NCBI GenBank assembly: GCA_034008185.1
Contig: CM067081.1
Span: forward strand, 11,593,821-11,657,820
Reading direction: 5' to 3'
Source of the DNA: Gorsachius magnificus
Lineage: Eukaryota > Chordata > Aves > Pelecaniformes > Ardeidae
DNA: 64,000 bases
Shown here: positions 47,871 through 61,170 of the stretch, in pieces
Layout of the letters: the number at the start of each line of letters is the position of its first letter
Numbering within the stretch: position 1 is the stretch's first letter
Position numbers and translations under genes: made by a program
Notes under the pieces: generated by a model
The model's database searches: none
Seen by the model: the letters and a program-made list of their open reading frames with translations, nothing else
Told to the model about the DNA's origin: nothing

Positions 47871-50100
47871 CAAATGACTAGGATCTTGATTGCTGGGATT
47901 CTTTTAAAATTATTTATTAATTATAGAGATATTTGATTACACTTTAATAAATGCTGCTTAAATTATGTCTGAAGAAAAAATGTAACCTTTCTCACAAAGT
48001 TACTGATTTTTTTCAGCTGCTTTTTATGGACTTGGCTCATTTTTAATGTTTAAATAACTGTATGAAGATTATAATGATATTGCATGACACTTCCACAAAC
48101 ATTGTCATCTTTCTGCTATAGAACAACATCTGTTCATCTGTTGATTTAGATTAGATTGCCATATTTGAACAATGAGGACAACAATAGTTGTCAGAAAATA
48201 CCACTTACAGCCACTGGAGCTAGCAGTCTGACTAGCAGGAAAAATATCTGTTTAATACATCGGCCTTGTAAATATAATTATGTTAACTAATTAGAATTTC
48301 AGAGCTAGCATCAAATTGTAAAATATACCGCTGCAAAAAAGATAGGTATCTATAAATGACATCCTCATTTATAAAGATTTGCTCAAATCCTGCCTGAAAT
48401 TCTCAGTGTCCTCTCATACTAAACCCAGTGCAATTTTTTTCCAATTACCTCAGTATATACACAGCATTTCATTTGAGTTCAAACAGGGAAAAGGACCTTA
48501 TGTCAGATGGCTATCACCTATGAATATGTGTAATCTAATCAGTCTAGGTATTTTTATTTCGTACTTTTCATTCAAGTAAAAATAATCTACTTACTGAATA
48601 TTATCTGCATAGTTGTAAAAAAAAAAGTGTCTATTCAAGCTACTCATGCCGTGCAGATCCTGCCCACAGTGAAGTTCATCAGCATTGTAGTCTTTAGGGC
48701 TTTTTAAAGATGTTCTTAGAAGTAGACAGCTCTATTCAGCTTCTCTTCTGACAAGTAAAAGGATGTTATATTAAAACATGCTTCATTTCAAGACAAGTAA
48801 AGACATGCAAGTGGCGTAGTCACTATGTGCCAACTGGGAGCTATCTCATCCCTCCTTTCTGTGAACTACAACCTATGATTCTTAAGACTCTTGGGAATCT
48901 GTATTCAAGAGACTGAGCATTCCAGCAAACTCATTTGAAATCAAGCATTACTCACTGGAATGCACCGGGTTTAATCTTTGGATTGCTGCAAAGGAAAAGT
49001 TTCACACAACACCTTAGCTCGAATTCCCATCTTCACTCAGACAAACCTTCTGGTCTGCAAACTCAAGACAGCATGCAACTTTAGCACACCATTATACTTT
49101 CTTCCATGTCATCCTTTAAAAATAGAGGCCCATCCTTTTTAGCCTCTCAGGTAAAAATTAATTCCTCTATTTTCCTATAAGCACCTCAGCAAACCCCTTC
49201 TGATGTAGTGAACTTACACAGTAACTGCTACTGCACTGAAGTGAAGCCACTCATTGCTGAGGGCATTTTTAGCCTCATTCATTGAGGCTGTTAACAATTC
49301 TGAGTTCAGGCTTAAGGAATCCTTCACGTATCCAAGAGCTGCTAAGAATGGTGGGTGTTACACGCTGTGCTGAATACGGAGATGATAGGCGGAAAGAGTC
49401 AGCGTGCCATTACTTCTACATCAGCATGAAATTAAAATAACAGATCTCCCAAAGTGTTCACAAACCAAGGAACTTATTGGGCATCAAGCTGTTCAGAAGC
49501 AGACCCCACTTCACACCTATGTGCAAAATTGCTTAATTCCATTATCTACACTTAGAATTCATAGAAAGGAGATGTGAATTGCTTTACACAAGGAGTACTT
49601 ACGTACATTTTGAAGCAGAGATGACCTTTCCTGAAGCTTTCCTACAGGCACCAGCTAGCTACGCTATTAAAGTGTAGCTAACTACCAGATAAAACTGGTA
49701 ACTACACTGGTAATTACACTAAAACAGGTAACTAAACAGGTAACTAACTGGTAACTACACTAAACCAGCTAACTATACTATTCAAATCTGCCAGTACCAC
49801 TGAGGTCAAAATAACTTATTTGAAGCATTGGAATGCCTTCGACAACACTTCCAGAAATTTCATATACAATTTATTTCCAAAACAGGATTACAGGTCTGTG
49901 GGTAGCCTCAGCCTGTTAGAATACGTGACATGTTTCCAATTAGTGTCTTATTCTCGGCTATTGCTTTTTAGATTAATTGCATCATAACCTAAGCAAAATT
50001 TGACTTAATTAGTTGGAAGACAAGCAGTCAATAAAATTGCAGGATGCTCTAAGAAGCATTTCTGCATATGATTCATTAATAAGTAATGAATAGTTGATGG
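47871..50100. other. Non-genic AT-rich DNA
   Basis: No gene or named repeat was recognised apart from the minisatellite-like tract listed separately. The segment at 49,930-50,010 is an AT-rich stretch with ATTA/TAAT motifs that could be a conserved element, but this cannot be judged from one sequence. Confidence 0.45.
49668..49780. repeat. Degenerate tandem repeat (GGTAACTA-type)
   Basis: The core [A/T]GGTAACTA or AGCTAACTA recurs about every 10-20 bp, with ACACTAAA[A/C]CAG between units. The array is imperfect and of irregular period, indicating old slippage. Confidence 0.8.
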
Positions 50101-50104
50101 GGTA

Positions 50105-51387
50105 ACTAAACCTGGAAACCATTTCCAAAATCATGAAGGATAAGAAGGTGATTGGTAGCAGTCAGCATGGATTTACAAATGGAAAACCATGCTTAACCAA
50201 CCTGATAGACTTCTACAATGACATGATGAGCTTGGTGGATGAGGGGACAGCACTGAATGTTGTACACCTTGACTTTAGTAAAGCTTTTGACACTGTCTCC
50301 CATAGCATCCTCATAGACTAGCTGACAAAGTAGGGGTTAGATAAGTCGACAGTGAGGTGGATTGAAAACTGGTTGAATGACTGGGCCCAGGGGGTTGTGA
50401 TCCGTGGCACAAAGCCCAGTAGGAGGGCAAGCCACTAGCGGTGTGCCTCAGGGGTCAGTACTGGGAACAATACTGTTTAACTTCTTCATTAATGACCTTG
50501 ATGATGCAACAGAGTGTACCCTCAGCACATTCACAGACGATACAAGACTGAGAGGAGTGACTAATATGCCGGAAGGTCATGCTGCCATTCAGAGGGATGG
50601 GGACAGGCTGGAGAAATGGGCTGACAGGAACTTCATGAAGTTCAACAAAGTGTGAAGTCCTGTACCTGGAGAGAAACAACCCCATGCACCAGTATATGCT
50701 GGGGCCACCCAAGCAGCTTGGGAGAAAAGGACCTGGGGTCCTTGTGGACAGCAAGCTGATCATGAGCTAGCAATGCACCCTTGCAGAAAAAAAGGCTAAC
50801 AGCCTCCTGGGCTGCATCAGAGCGTTTCCAGCAAGCCAAGGAAGGTGATCCTTCCTGTCAACACTGATAAAGCCACACCTGGAATGCTGTGTCCAGTTCT
50901 GGGCTCCCCGGTGCAAGAAAGATATAGGCTTACTGGAGTGAAGTCCACTACAGAGCCAATAAGGTGATTAGGGGCTTGGAGCTTCTCATATACGAGGAGA
51001 GGCTGAGAGAGCTGGGACAGTTCAGCCTGGAGAAGAGAAAGCTCAGGGGGATCTTCTCAATTTGTATATATATACACCTGGTGGGAGGGAGTGAAGATGA
51101 GGCAGCCAGGCTCTTCTCAGTAGGGCCACTGAGAAGACAAGAGGTAACGGGTAAAAATTAAAACCATTCCATCAGAACACAGCAAAATGTTTTCACTGTG
51201 TGGGTGGTTAAACACCGGAACAGGTTGCCCAGAGAGGTTGTGGAGTCTGGAGATGTTGAAAACCTAACTGGACACAGTCCTGGGCAACCTGCTCTCACTG
51301 ACCCTGCTTGAGCAGGAAGGGTTCGACTAGATGATCTCAAGAGGTCCCTTCCAACCTAAAAGAGTCTGTGACATGGTGATTCTGTAA
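50105..51387 (+). mobile_element. CR1 LINE, 5'-truncated
   Basis: The copy starts inside the reverse transcriptase (S-Q-H-G-F-T-N-G-K-P-C-L-T-N-L at 50,158) and reads Y/H-L-D-F-S-K-A-F-D-T-V-S-H at about 50,260-50,305. It continues through the G-V-P-Q-G-S-V-L-G motif (about 50,440) and the catalytic box, here F-T-D-D-T (about 50,530) instead of F-A-D-D-T, to the conserved 3' untranslated region and a degenerate tail at about 51,387. Several stops and frameshifts are present. Confidence 0.92.
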
Positions 51388-53630
51388 GTCTCCAGCATGA
51401 CAACATAATTGGCTGTGAAAAACTTGTATTTTAACCTAAGTACTGGTGGAAAGATTTTCATTTGACGTAATTGGCAGAACTCTATTAACAGCACTGGCCT
51501 ACCGATGTATAGGCAGGCTTTGACTCATGCTGACTTCTGAGATCCCTGATTTCTGAATACTTTGCTTTATTTTTCCAGTGCACATATGTTTAAAGGTGGT
51601 AAATTTCCTGTGTCTTCAATGTGGTCTTTTATTGCTTACTGCCACTATTTTTCCATTCCTTTATTGCTCCAGTTTGGAAAAGACCAAACAGGAAAAGAAA
51701 GTGAAGATGGAAATATGTTTGCAGCAGTACTAGTGCCTTTGGTTGCATGTCATCTGTTAAGCAAAGGATAGCCTTTTGATAAGTAATAGGAAGATAACAG
51801 TTTGTGTTGGCAGAACTCTGTATTTGCAATGTACAGTGGTACTGAAAGCAGCTGGGAGGTAAAATTCCGTGAATGTTCTGCGTCAGTAGGTCCAACTCTT
51901 AAGTGAAACGTAAAAAATAATTTTCCGAAAGAGGAAAAAAAGCAGCATAACTTCTCACACTATTAATTACATCCACACAGTCACCTTACAGAAAATGCTA
52001 TATATTTCTGTTAAATAGAAAGGCCTACTTCTTAAATAATGCAACAATTATTTGATTAATAGGTGGCTGGTATTCTCATATGCCTTTGTCTTGTTACGTT
52101 AGAGGTCATGATAGAAAGAAAATTTAAAATTCAGAGTCCCCTGGCAAAAGTGAGGCAGTACACTGGCATATTCCAGGTTATTTACTGGCATAAAATACAG
52201 TGGTAGAAAGTGTCTGTGGAAACATAGAGCAGTTCTACTCAAGGACATAAAGCCTATCTGTAAGACCTCTAAAGTGACTGAAAAATAATTGGGTTTAGAT
52301 TCAAAGGTGGGGTTCGAGCCCATGGACAACAGATTGTTTTCTGAATCGGTTTTCATGTTAAGCAAGATATTCTTTTCTTTTTTTACACTTTATGTTGCAG
52401 TCACTGAAAGCAAAATGTGTAAAATGTTAATCAGATGTTGAAGCAGGTCTTGTAAAAAGATGGTTTAACTATAGTGATTTGCCTAGAAAAAAAATGAACT
52501 ACTGATAAGCGGGTTGAAATAGTTTAAAATATTTTACCTATGATAATGGTCCCAAGTATGAAAAATTAACTAGACAATCCAGTCTAATTTCAGCACTGGA
52601 CATTTGTTGATTCAAAGTTGAAAAATTAACTGATTTGATATCCTATAATTTTTATACCTTTAGTCTCAAAATAATATAATCTTCTTCAGTCACTCTTATG
52701 AAACACCTGGTAGGCTAGGACCATAAAGGTTATAAAACTTGCTATACAGTCAGCTTCCTCATTAAACATGAAGCAAGAATATCTGGTCTGCTTATAAAGA
52801 ACAAACAAAATAGTGAAGTACATGACTTTCAATCACAACATTCTCATGTAATAAAAGTGATTACCATTTGGGCCTGATTTAGTAAAAATGACATTGGTTT
52901 GTCCCAGGTTGCAGGTGTATTCACCCAGTAAAAGAGGTGTGACTCAGTATTTCACACAGATAGAAGTCACCCGCTGCTGTTTCTGGACCATGGGCCACCA
53001 GGTTTCTCATTTGGGTTACAGCTAGGACTCCCACAAGGAGTTAGTCTGAACAGATAGTTGCAGTTTACAGAACAGATAGTTGCAGTTTACGGTACTCAAA
53101 GATCATCAAAGTAGCATGTGGAAAAGGATTCTGCAACCTGGGTAAGCTGAAACGAGTATTTGAGTATCTAGATAAGGAGGGAAATTCTGGCCTTGCTAAA
53201 GCCAGTGGGAATTGGCTCTCAAAGATATTTTTGCTCTGATCTGGTGCCTCTTCCCTCTTTCTGTGCAGCCCTCACAACATTCCATCTTCCGCCCCCCAGG
53301 CCTGTAAACGTTTGTTGGTCCCGATTCTCTATTTGGCTCAGACAGCAACTGTTCACATTCTGCTGCCACAAGGAATCTGAAGACACAAGCATAAACAAAA
53401 CAAAGCCCCACCTACTCTAATCTGCACTGGGACCCGTTCTTCTGACCAAGCAACTCAAGCTCACTGTTTATGACACCATCTTTTCTCTACCTACATAGTA
53501 GCAGGTACAATCTTAGATACCCTTTGCTATTTAGTAGATCAAGTAGAGCCCTCACTTAGTACAAAGTCAACAGCATCTTCTACCCTATTCCCTAGTGAAA
53601 ACAGTAAATAACCTGTATACCCATTCCTTA
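51388..53630. other. Non-genic DNA
   Basis: No gene or named repeat was recognised. The only structured feature is the 22-bp duplication at 53,048. Confidence 0.5.
53048..53091. repeat. 22-bp tandem duplication
   Basis: GAACAGATAGTTGCAGTTTA plus C[A/G] occurs twice in a row (53,048-53,069 and 53,070-53,091), differing only at the last base. Confidence 0.95.
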
Positions 53631-53632
53631 CT

Positions 53633-53797
53633 AGAACAGGTCACCCAGAGAGGCTGTTGAGTCTCCATGGCTGGAGATAGTCAAAACCTGACTGGACATG
53701 GCCTTGAACAACCTGCTATAGTTGACCCCTCTTCAAACAGGAGGCTTGGACTAGGTGATCTCCAGAGATCCATTCCAACATAAATGATTCTGTGGTT
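53633..53797 (+). mobile_element. CR1 3'-end fragment
   Basis: About 165 bp of the CR1 3' region: the GTCACCCAGAGAGGCTGTTG block, the GACTGGACATGGCCTTGAAC block, the GGACTAGGTGATCTCCAGAG block and a tail ATGATTCTGTGG. Confidence 0.92.
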
Positions 53798-55645
53798 ATA
53801 TGTCTATGCCTATCACCATTCATTTAACTATCTCACCAATATCATGACTGACAGGCCCAGCCAGAACAGAGTTTTTGTCTAGTCATTTTCCAATGCTTTT
53901 ACAGGCTTTCAGAAAAGACCTTAATTCAGGAAATTATCATTACACACTTCGTATTGAGTTGAAACACAAACCAGACAATGCTTTAGAAAAGAATACACCA
54001 TCACTTTCTGTAAAAGCATTTTATTTACTCATCTGTTTACATGCTGTTTACAAACCTATGAGTATCATTATGAGATGAATCATATCAGTGTACTTTGCTT
54101 TAAGACCTTGTTTCCAAAAGAAGCAGACTGACAACAGCTTCCGAAGACATTCATCTCTCTATGCATGTACAGTGATGAGGCCTTCCAAAAGCTCAGAACA
54201 AAAAGGGTAAGACTTTTCCTCACTGAAAGGTTATAATGGCCATTTTCATCAATGTCATCTATTTTCTTCCTTGGCAAAATAGAAAACAAGAGAAAAAAAA
54301 GATCACAATGAAGGGACTCCAGAGAATGGTAGAAGCATTGGCAATTTGTGAACCTAAATGTTCCCCATACTAGATGTTCCCATATCCTATATTTACTGCA
54401 GTGAATCAGACCCCATTTTACAGAATATATCTGCTGAATATTTTTAATATGTTCTGTTATATCTTGAACCTTATGTATCAAAATAGAATTATTTTATATT
54501 CTGGGCTTAGTTGGGGTTTGTTGTTGGTTTTTTTAAATTCAACTAATCTGCTAGTGAATATTAAAAAAAAAAAACAAAAAACAACAAACCTACCAGCTTA
54601 ACAACACAAAGCATGTTTTCTATGTTTGCACAAAATTATTTTCATTCTTCTATTTCCTGCCCTCCTTTCTAAAAGAGGGTGGAAGATAAGTTATTCTAAG
54701 GACCTGCACACTGTTTTGTTGCTGTAAGAGAGAAAAAAACCAACATAATTTCCTTTGACACAAATTCAAGCTAAAGACAGTAGCAAAGATGAAGGTAATA
54801 AAAGGTAATAGTGAAGGTAATAGAAGACGAGCTAGCCTTTCACACAACATAAATCAATATCTGCCAGGACATAATAAAGTTTTGCGCAGATTTTTTAGCA
54901 GTGAGATGTCCTTACTTTGTTTGCTTCCACACTCCAGTCTTTTATAGTTTTATAGTTTTAGGTTTTCTACTTTTTTAAAAAAAAAGCATCCTACAAAATG
55001 CTACATATTTCACTTTTTTTTTCTATGAAATGCAATATAGTGTTGGGAGACTGAAAAAAAATATGTTATTTAAAATAATAGGTTGTCCAACTATTTATAG
55101 GATCTGACTAGATTGCACCTGTTGTGTTTTACAGCTTTTCATATTAGCCCCTTTGTCAGCAGTAAATGAGTTTTCATACTTGCAGTTGTTCGTGTAGGTT
55201 TCCTATTCTTCCTTGCTTGAAGCAATCAACAGCTGTGATTACTTCAAGTGAAGAAAATTAAGCTGATATGTACTGTCAGATACAGGAAACACAACTTCTT
55301 TCATGAATTAGTGAAAAAACAGTCTGGTTTTGTTGTTATCCAGTGACTGTGCCCAGCAACTGGAGGTTTTGAAGCTGGGCTGTTGGTGGTGCTCACGGTA
55401 GTAAGCACTCAGAGTACATCTCAGCTTCCTTTCCTGCATGAAAAGCAATAGTACACTGGATAGAGACATTCTCTCAGCAACAACAGGGGCCTTTTGCCAT
55501 CCTAGACTAGATGGCAAGACCCTGACTTCAGTGCGAGTCTCTTCATCCCTGAACATGTTGCAAAATTAGGGTAGCTACACATGCAGAACAAGGCTATTGC
55601 CTCCTCAAACATTTTGTCAAAAAACCTGGGCTGGTTGCCTTGCCT
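53798..55645. other. Non-genic AT-rich DNA
   Basis: No gene or named repeat was recognised. There are several A or T homopolymers (about 54,565, 54,975 and 55,013). Confidence 0.5.
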
Positions 55646-55649
55646 GGCA

Positions 55650-57134
55650 AGGACCTGAATGCTGAGCCACTCTCCATCATCTATGAAAGGTCCTAGAGAA
55701 CAGGAGAGGTGCCTGAGGACTGGAAGATAGCCAGTGTCACTCCAGTCTTCAAAAAGAGCAAGGAGGGCCCAGGGAACTACAGGCCGGTTAGTCTCACCTC
55801 TGTCCCTGGAAAGGTGATTGAGCAACTTATTCTGGGTGTCCTCTCCAAGCAAGTGGAGGAAAAGAAGATCATCAGGAGTACCCAGCACGGATTCACCAAG
55901 GGGAAATCATGGCTGACCAATCTGATAGCCTTCTATGATGGCATGACTGGCTGAGTAGACATGGGGAGAGCAGTGAGTGTTGTCTACCTTGACTTCAGCA
56001 AGGCTTTTGACACTGTCTCCCATGACATCCTCATAGGGAAGCTCAGGAAGTGTGGGCTGGATGAGTGGACAGTGAGGTGGATTGGGAACTGGCTGAACGA
56101 CAGGGCTCAGAGGGTTCTGATTGGTGGCACAGAGTCCAGTTGGAGGCCAATAGCTTAGTGGAGTTCCCTAGGGCTCAGTACTCGGCCCAGTCTTGTTCAA
56201 CTGGTTCATCAATGACCTGGATGAGGGGACAGAGTGTACCTTCAGCAAATTCGCTGATGACACAAAACTGGGAGGAGTGGCTGATACACCGGAAGGCTGT
56301 GCTGCCATTCAGCAGGACCTGGACAGGCTGGAGAGTTGGGCAGAGAGGAACTTGATGAAGTTCAACAAGGGCAAGTGTTGGGTGCTGCACCTGGGGAGGT
56401 CGACCCCCATGCACCAGTACAGGCTGGGGGCTGACCTGCTGGGAAGCAGCTCTGTCGAGAGGGACCTGGGAGTCCTGGTGGATGACAAGCTGACCATGAG
56501 CCAGCAGTGTGCCCTTGTTGCCAAGAAGGCCAATGGCATCCTGGGGTACATTAAGAGGAGTGTGGCCAGCAGGTCGAGGGAGGTTCTCCTCCCTCTCTAC
56601 TCTGCCCTGGTGAGACCCCACCTGGAGTACTGTGTCCAGTTCTGGGCTCCGCAGTTCAAGAAAGATGAGGAACTCCTAGTGAGAGTTCAGAGGAGGGCAA
56701 CAAAGATGATGAGGGGACTGGAGCATCTCCCCTATGAGGAAAGGCTGAGAGAGTTGGGCTTGTTCAGCCTGAAGAAGAGAAGACTGAGAGGGGACCTCAT
56801 CAACACATAAAAATATCTTAAGGGCGGAAGTCACGAGGATGGAACCAGTCTCTTTACAGTGGTGCTCAGCGACAGGACAAGGGGCAATGGGCACAGACTG
56901 AAGCAGAAGAGGTTTCAGTTGAACATGAGGAGGAACTTCTTTACTCTGAGGGTGACGGAGCACTGGACAGGCTGCCCATGAGGGGTTGTGGAGTCTCCTT
57001 CTCTGGAGATATTCAAAGTCCGCCTGGATGAAGTCCTGTGTAACATGCTCTAGGAGAACCTGCTTTAGCAGGGGGGTTGGACTAGATGATCTCCCGAGGT
57101 CCCTTCCAACCCCTGCGATTCTGTGATTCTGTGA
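55650..57134 (+). mobile_element. CR1 LINE, 5'-truncated, RT largely readable
   Basis: The copy begins just before the reverse transcriptase (P-E-D-W-K at 55,712) and reads [36 protein letters not shown] and F-A-D-D-T-K-L-G-G (about 56,250) in pieces. A TGA at 55,952 and a frameshift near 56,160 break the frame. The C-terminal part is open from 56,193 to 56,810. The 3' untranslated region ends in the (GATTCTGT)n tail at about 57,134. Confidence 0.95.
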
Positions 57135-58110
57135 GAATGTTGCATCCTATCACTCAGCTCCACAACAGGAGAGCCTGAGAAGGAGCTGTGCTTCTGAATG
57201 GTGTCACTGAAACCTACTGTCATCATAATAAAGGTGCTTGTAATGAGCATAGCTAGCCTCATGCTCTGCCTTTAATTGTAGGCATAAGCAGACAAAAACA
57301 GGCACTCAGGCTCTTCTACCATGGAAGTGTCCTAACCGCTAGGCAATAGGCAATTCTCTAGAAAAGCCTGTCTTGCCTCCTCTGCTTCCCATTTTATTTC
57401 TGAAAACATCTAGTAGCAGGAGTATCAGAAGCCCAGAAAAGTATTTATCATGCCACAAACGTACTATCTGATTAGTGATCAGACTTTTTTTCTGGAAGAA
57501 CCAACCACTTGCTTTCACCATCTGCCCTGCTAAGAGGGTGCGATGTATTGTCTCTGTTGTGGCTGGTGCACTAGGTGGCAATAGAGAGTCACCACTGTCC
57601 CTGCTGGCACCAGAGGAAGCCACAGGCGAGCAAAATCACACACCTAGGGGTTACAAATCTCAAGCCTTTACTAATTTTTTAACAGCACAGCACTAGAAAT
57701 ATTTTTTGTGCCTGCAGTCTATTATGAAACTCATGGCAGCAAACTCACAGTAAGTACTGATGCTCCCATATTTAACCACAGGGAGAAGAAGCCCGAGCAC
57801 ACAGTAAAACTGGAGGCTTTGCTCACTGGATTATATTCATACCTAGCTGCCAAGCATGCCAAAATCATGATCTCAAAAACATATTAATAAACAAATGCAA
57901 CTTAGGTGCCTCTTTTCAGCAAAAAATATGTTGACACTTGAGAGCTACAGCTTATAAGCCTAAAATTCAGCTACTGCAAATGTAGCTTCCAGCACCAATT
58001 CACACTTGCAGATGTAGGGCCAAGCACACAAGTCTGTCCAGTCCAGCAGTCTGCAAGTCATGAAGCACAATCACAATCTCAAGCTCCTTTTTACATGCAG
58101 AGCTTCTATT
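57135..58110. other. Non-genic DNA between two opposed CR1 copies
   Basis: No gene or repeat family was recognised in this ~1 kb spacer. Confidence 0.5.
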
Positions 58111-60850
58111 CATAGAATCATAGAATCATAGAATCACAGAATGTTTTGGGTTGGAAGGGACCCCTAGAGGTCACCTAGTCCAGCCCCCCTGCAGGGAGCA
58201 GGGACACTGCTAACTAGATCAGGTTGCTCAGAGCCCCATCCAACCTGGCCTTGAATGTTCCCAGGGATGGGGCCTCCACCACCTCTCTGGGCAACCAGTT
58301 CCAGTGTTTCACCACCCTCGTTGGAAAGAATTTCCTCCTTAGATCCAGTCTAAACCTACCCTGTTTTAGTTTAAAACCATTACCCCTTCTCCTGTCACAG
58401 CTGGCCCTACTAAAAAGATTATCTCCATCTTTCCTATAGGCCCCCTTTAAGTACTGAAAGGCCGTAATCAGGTCTCCCCACAGCCTTCTCTTCTCCAGGC
58501 TGAACAAGCCCAACTCCCTCAGCCTGTCCTCATAGGAGAGGTGCTCCTTTTCCCGGCCCCCAACAGTTCCATGTCCTTCTTGTGCTGAGGGCTCCAGAGC
58601 TGGACGCAGGACTCCAGGTGAGGTCTCACCAGAGCAGAGTAGAGGGGCAGAATCACCTCCCTCAACCTGCTGGCTACGCTTCTCCTGATGCAGCCCAGAG
58701 TACAGTTGGGCTTCTGGGCCGCCAGCGCACATTGCCAGCTCATGTCCAGCTTTTCATCCACCAGCACGCCCAAGTCCCTCTCGGCAGGGCTGCTCTCGAT
58801 CCTTTCTTCCCCCAGCCTGTACTGATACTGGGGGTTACCCCAACCCAGGTGCAGGACCTTGCACTTGGCCTTGTTGAACCTCATGAGGTTCACACAGGCC
58901 CACCTCTCCAGCCTGTCCAGGTCTCTCTGGATGACATCCCGTCCTTCTGGTGTGTCAACTGCACCACTCAGTTTGGTGTCATCCGCAAACTTGCTGAGGG
59001 TGCATTCAATCTCGCTGTCTAAGTCATTGATGAATATATTAAACAGCACTGGTCCCAGTATGGACCCCTGAGGGACACCACTCGTCACCGGTCTCCATCC
59101 GGACATCGAGCCATTGACCACTACCCTCTGGATGTGGCCATCCAGCCAGTTCCTTATCCACTGAACAGTCCACCCATCAAATCCATAGCTCTCCAATTTA
59201 GAGAGAAGGATGTTGTGGGGGACCGTGTCAAAGGCTTTGCAGAAGTCCAGATAGATGACATCCATTGGTTTTCCTTTGTCCACTGATGCTGTCACACCAT
59301 CCTAGAAAGACACTAGGTTCATCAGGCAGGACTTGCCCTTGGTGAAGCCATGCTGGCTATCTCGAATTATCTCCCTGGCCTCCATGTGCCTTAGCATAGC
59401 TTCTAGGAGGATCTGTTCCATGATCTTCTCAGGCACAGAGGTGAGGCTGACAGGTCGGTAGTTCCCGGGGTCTTCCTTTCTACCCTTTTTGAAAATGGGC
59501 ACAATGTTTCCCTTCTTCCAGTCACCAGGGACTTCACCTGACTGCCATGACTTTTCAAATATCATGGAGAGTGGCTTGGCGACTACATCGGCCAATTCCC
59601 TCAGGACTCTGGGATGCATCTCATCAGGTCCCATGGACTTAGGTGCGTTCAGGCTCCTCAGGCGGTCACGAACCTGATCTTCTCCTACAGTGGGAGGGGT
59701 TTTGTCCTCCCGGTCCCCCTCATGCCATCCATCAACTCGGGAGGGGTGAGGAGAGAGGTTGCCAGTGAAGACTGAGGCAAAAAAGTTGTTGAGTGCCTCA
59801 GCCTTCTCCTCATCTGCTGTTACCAGCTTGCCAGTCTCGCTCATCAGTGGGGGTACGCTTTCTTTAACCATCCTTTTCCGGCTGATATACCTGTAGAAAC
59901 CCTTCTTATTATTCTTTGCATCCCTAGCCAAGTTTAGCTCCAGCTGAGCCTTGGCTTTCCTGACCCCTTTCCTACACAACTGGACCGTGTCCCTATACTC
60001 TTCCCAGGATGCCTGTCCCTGCTTCCACTGCCTGTGCAGTTCCCTCTTCCTCTTTAGTTTGACCAGCATCTCTCGTCTCAGCCATGCTGGTCTCTTCCCT
60101 TCTTTGCCCGATTTCTTACACCTGGGGATCGAGAGCTCTTGCGCTCTGTGGATCACATCCTTAAAGATCTAACAGCTCTGTTTTGTTCCCCTGTCCCTGA
60201 GGACCGTTTCCCAGGGAGTCCTTCTGACTATCTCCTTGAGGAGCTGGAATTTTGCTTTCCTAAAATTCAGGCTCCTGACTATACTCTTTGTTCTTCCCAT
60301 TTCCCTCTGGAGCGTGAGCTCTACCAGCGCATGATCACTGCAGCCCAGGCTGCCTCCGATATTGACATTTCCGACGAGCTCACTTGCATTGGTGACCACC
60401 AGGTCCAGTATCGCATCCCCTCAGGTAGGGGTGTCTATTACCTGGCTTAAGAAGTTGTCCTCAATGCATTTGAGAAACCTGCTGGATTGCCTACAGCTTG
60501 CCGTGTTGATTTTCCAGCAGATGTCAGGGTGGTTGAAGTCCCCCAGCAGGACGAGAGCCTGCGAGCACGAAGCCTCCCAGAGTTGGAGGAAAAGCGCTTC
60601 GTCAGTCGGCTCCTCTTGATCTGGTGGCCTGTAGTAGACACCAGGTTCCCTTTGTTGCCTCTTTCTCTGATTCTTATCCATAAGCTTTCGACCTGCTCAT
60701 GGCTGTTCTTCAGGGCCAGCTCTTCACACTGTAACGATTTCTTGATGTAAAGGGCAACGGCTCCGCCCCTCCTTCCTCGCCTGTCCCTTCTGAACAGCCT
60801 GTAGCCATCAATAGCTACATTCCTGTGAACCCTGCATTCTTTGCATTGCA
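58111..60850 (-). mobile_element. CR1 LINE, longest copy, endonuclease part plus RT
   Basis: On the minus strand this copy spans from the endonuclease domain (near 60,850) to the tail (ATTCTATG)n at 58,111, about 2.7 kb. The endonuclease is frameshifted (G-D-F-N-H-P-D at about 60,540, S-D-H-A-L-V-E-L near 60,320). From 60,156 to 58,519 the reading frame is uninterrupted except for one TAG, which makes this the best preserved CR1 in the window. The CR1 5' region and ORF1 are absent, so it is a dead-on-arrival insertion. Confidence 0.95.
58519..60156 (-). pseudogene. CR1 ORF2 reverse transcriptase with a single TAG
   Basis: Two frames in the same phase (60,156-59,302 and 59,295-58,519) are separated only by TAG at 59,302-59,300. 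The first contains the pre-RT basic region and RT motifs P-I-F-K-K-G-R and [13 protein letters not shown]. The second contains [23 protein letters not shown] and the catalytic F-A-D-D-T (about 58,990). A frameshift near 58,570 alters the C-terminus; the correct continuation is visible in another frame (58,214-58,560). The TAG stands where related copies in the window code Tyr, a one-base change. Confidence 0.93.
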
Positions 60851-61170
60851 GCACAGCTTGAAAAAGTGTGTACAATCTCCACTAAACTATCTCACAGGGG
60901 GTGTTTCTATTGCTTAATCTTAAAATGAAAAGCTCCTCTTCTCATCTTCTGTATAACAGCATAGTGCTTTCATCCAGAAAGTAGATGACCAAGGTTTAAA
61001 CCCTACTTAGTCTGGATTCCATACTTTTCTGTGAAAACACAGGCACCTAACTTTCAGGATGTCTAGTCCTGGATTTTTTCTGAACAGAAAGCTCTCCCAA
61101 AGACTTTGGGTATTTGCACAATAAAAGGATAACTGCCACAGTAAATATTCTCCTCTGCTCTGTGTATAGT
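60851..61170. other. Short non-genic spacer
   Basis: About 320 bp of DNA between two opposed CR1 copies; nothing recognised. Confidence 0.5.
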
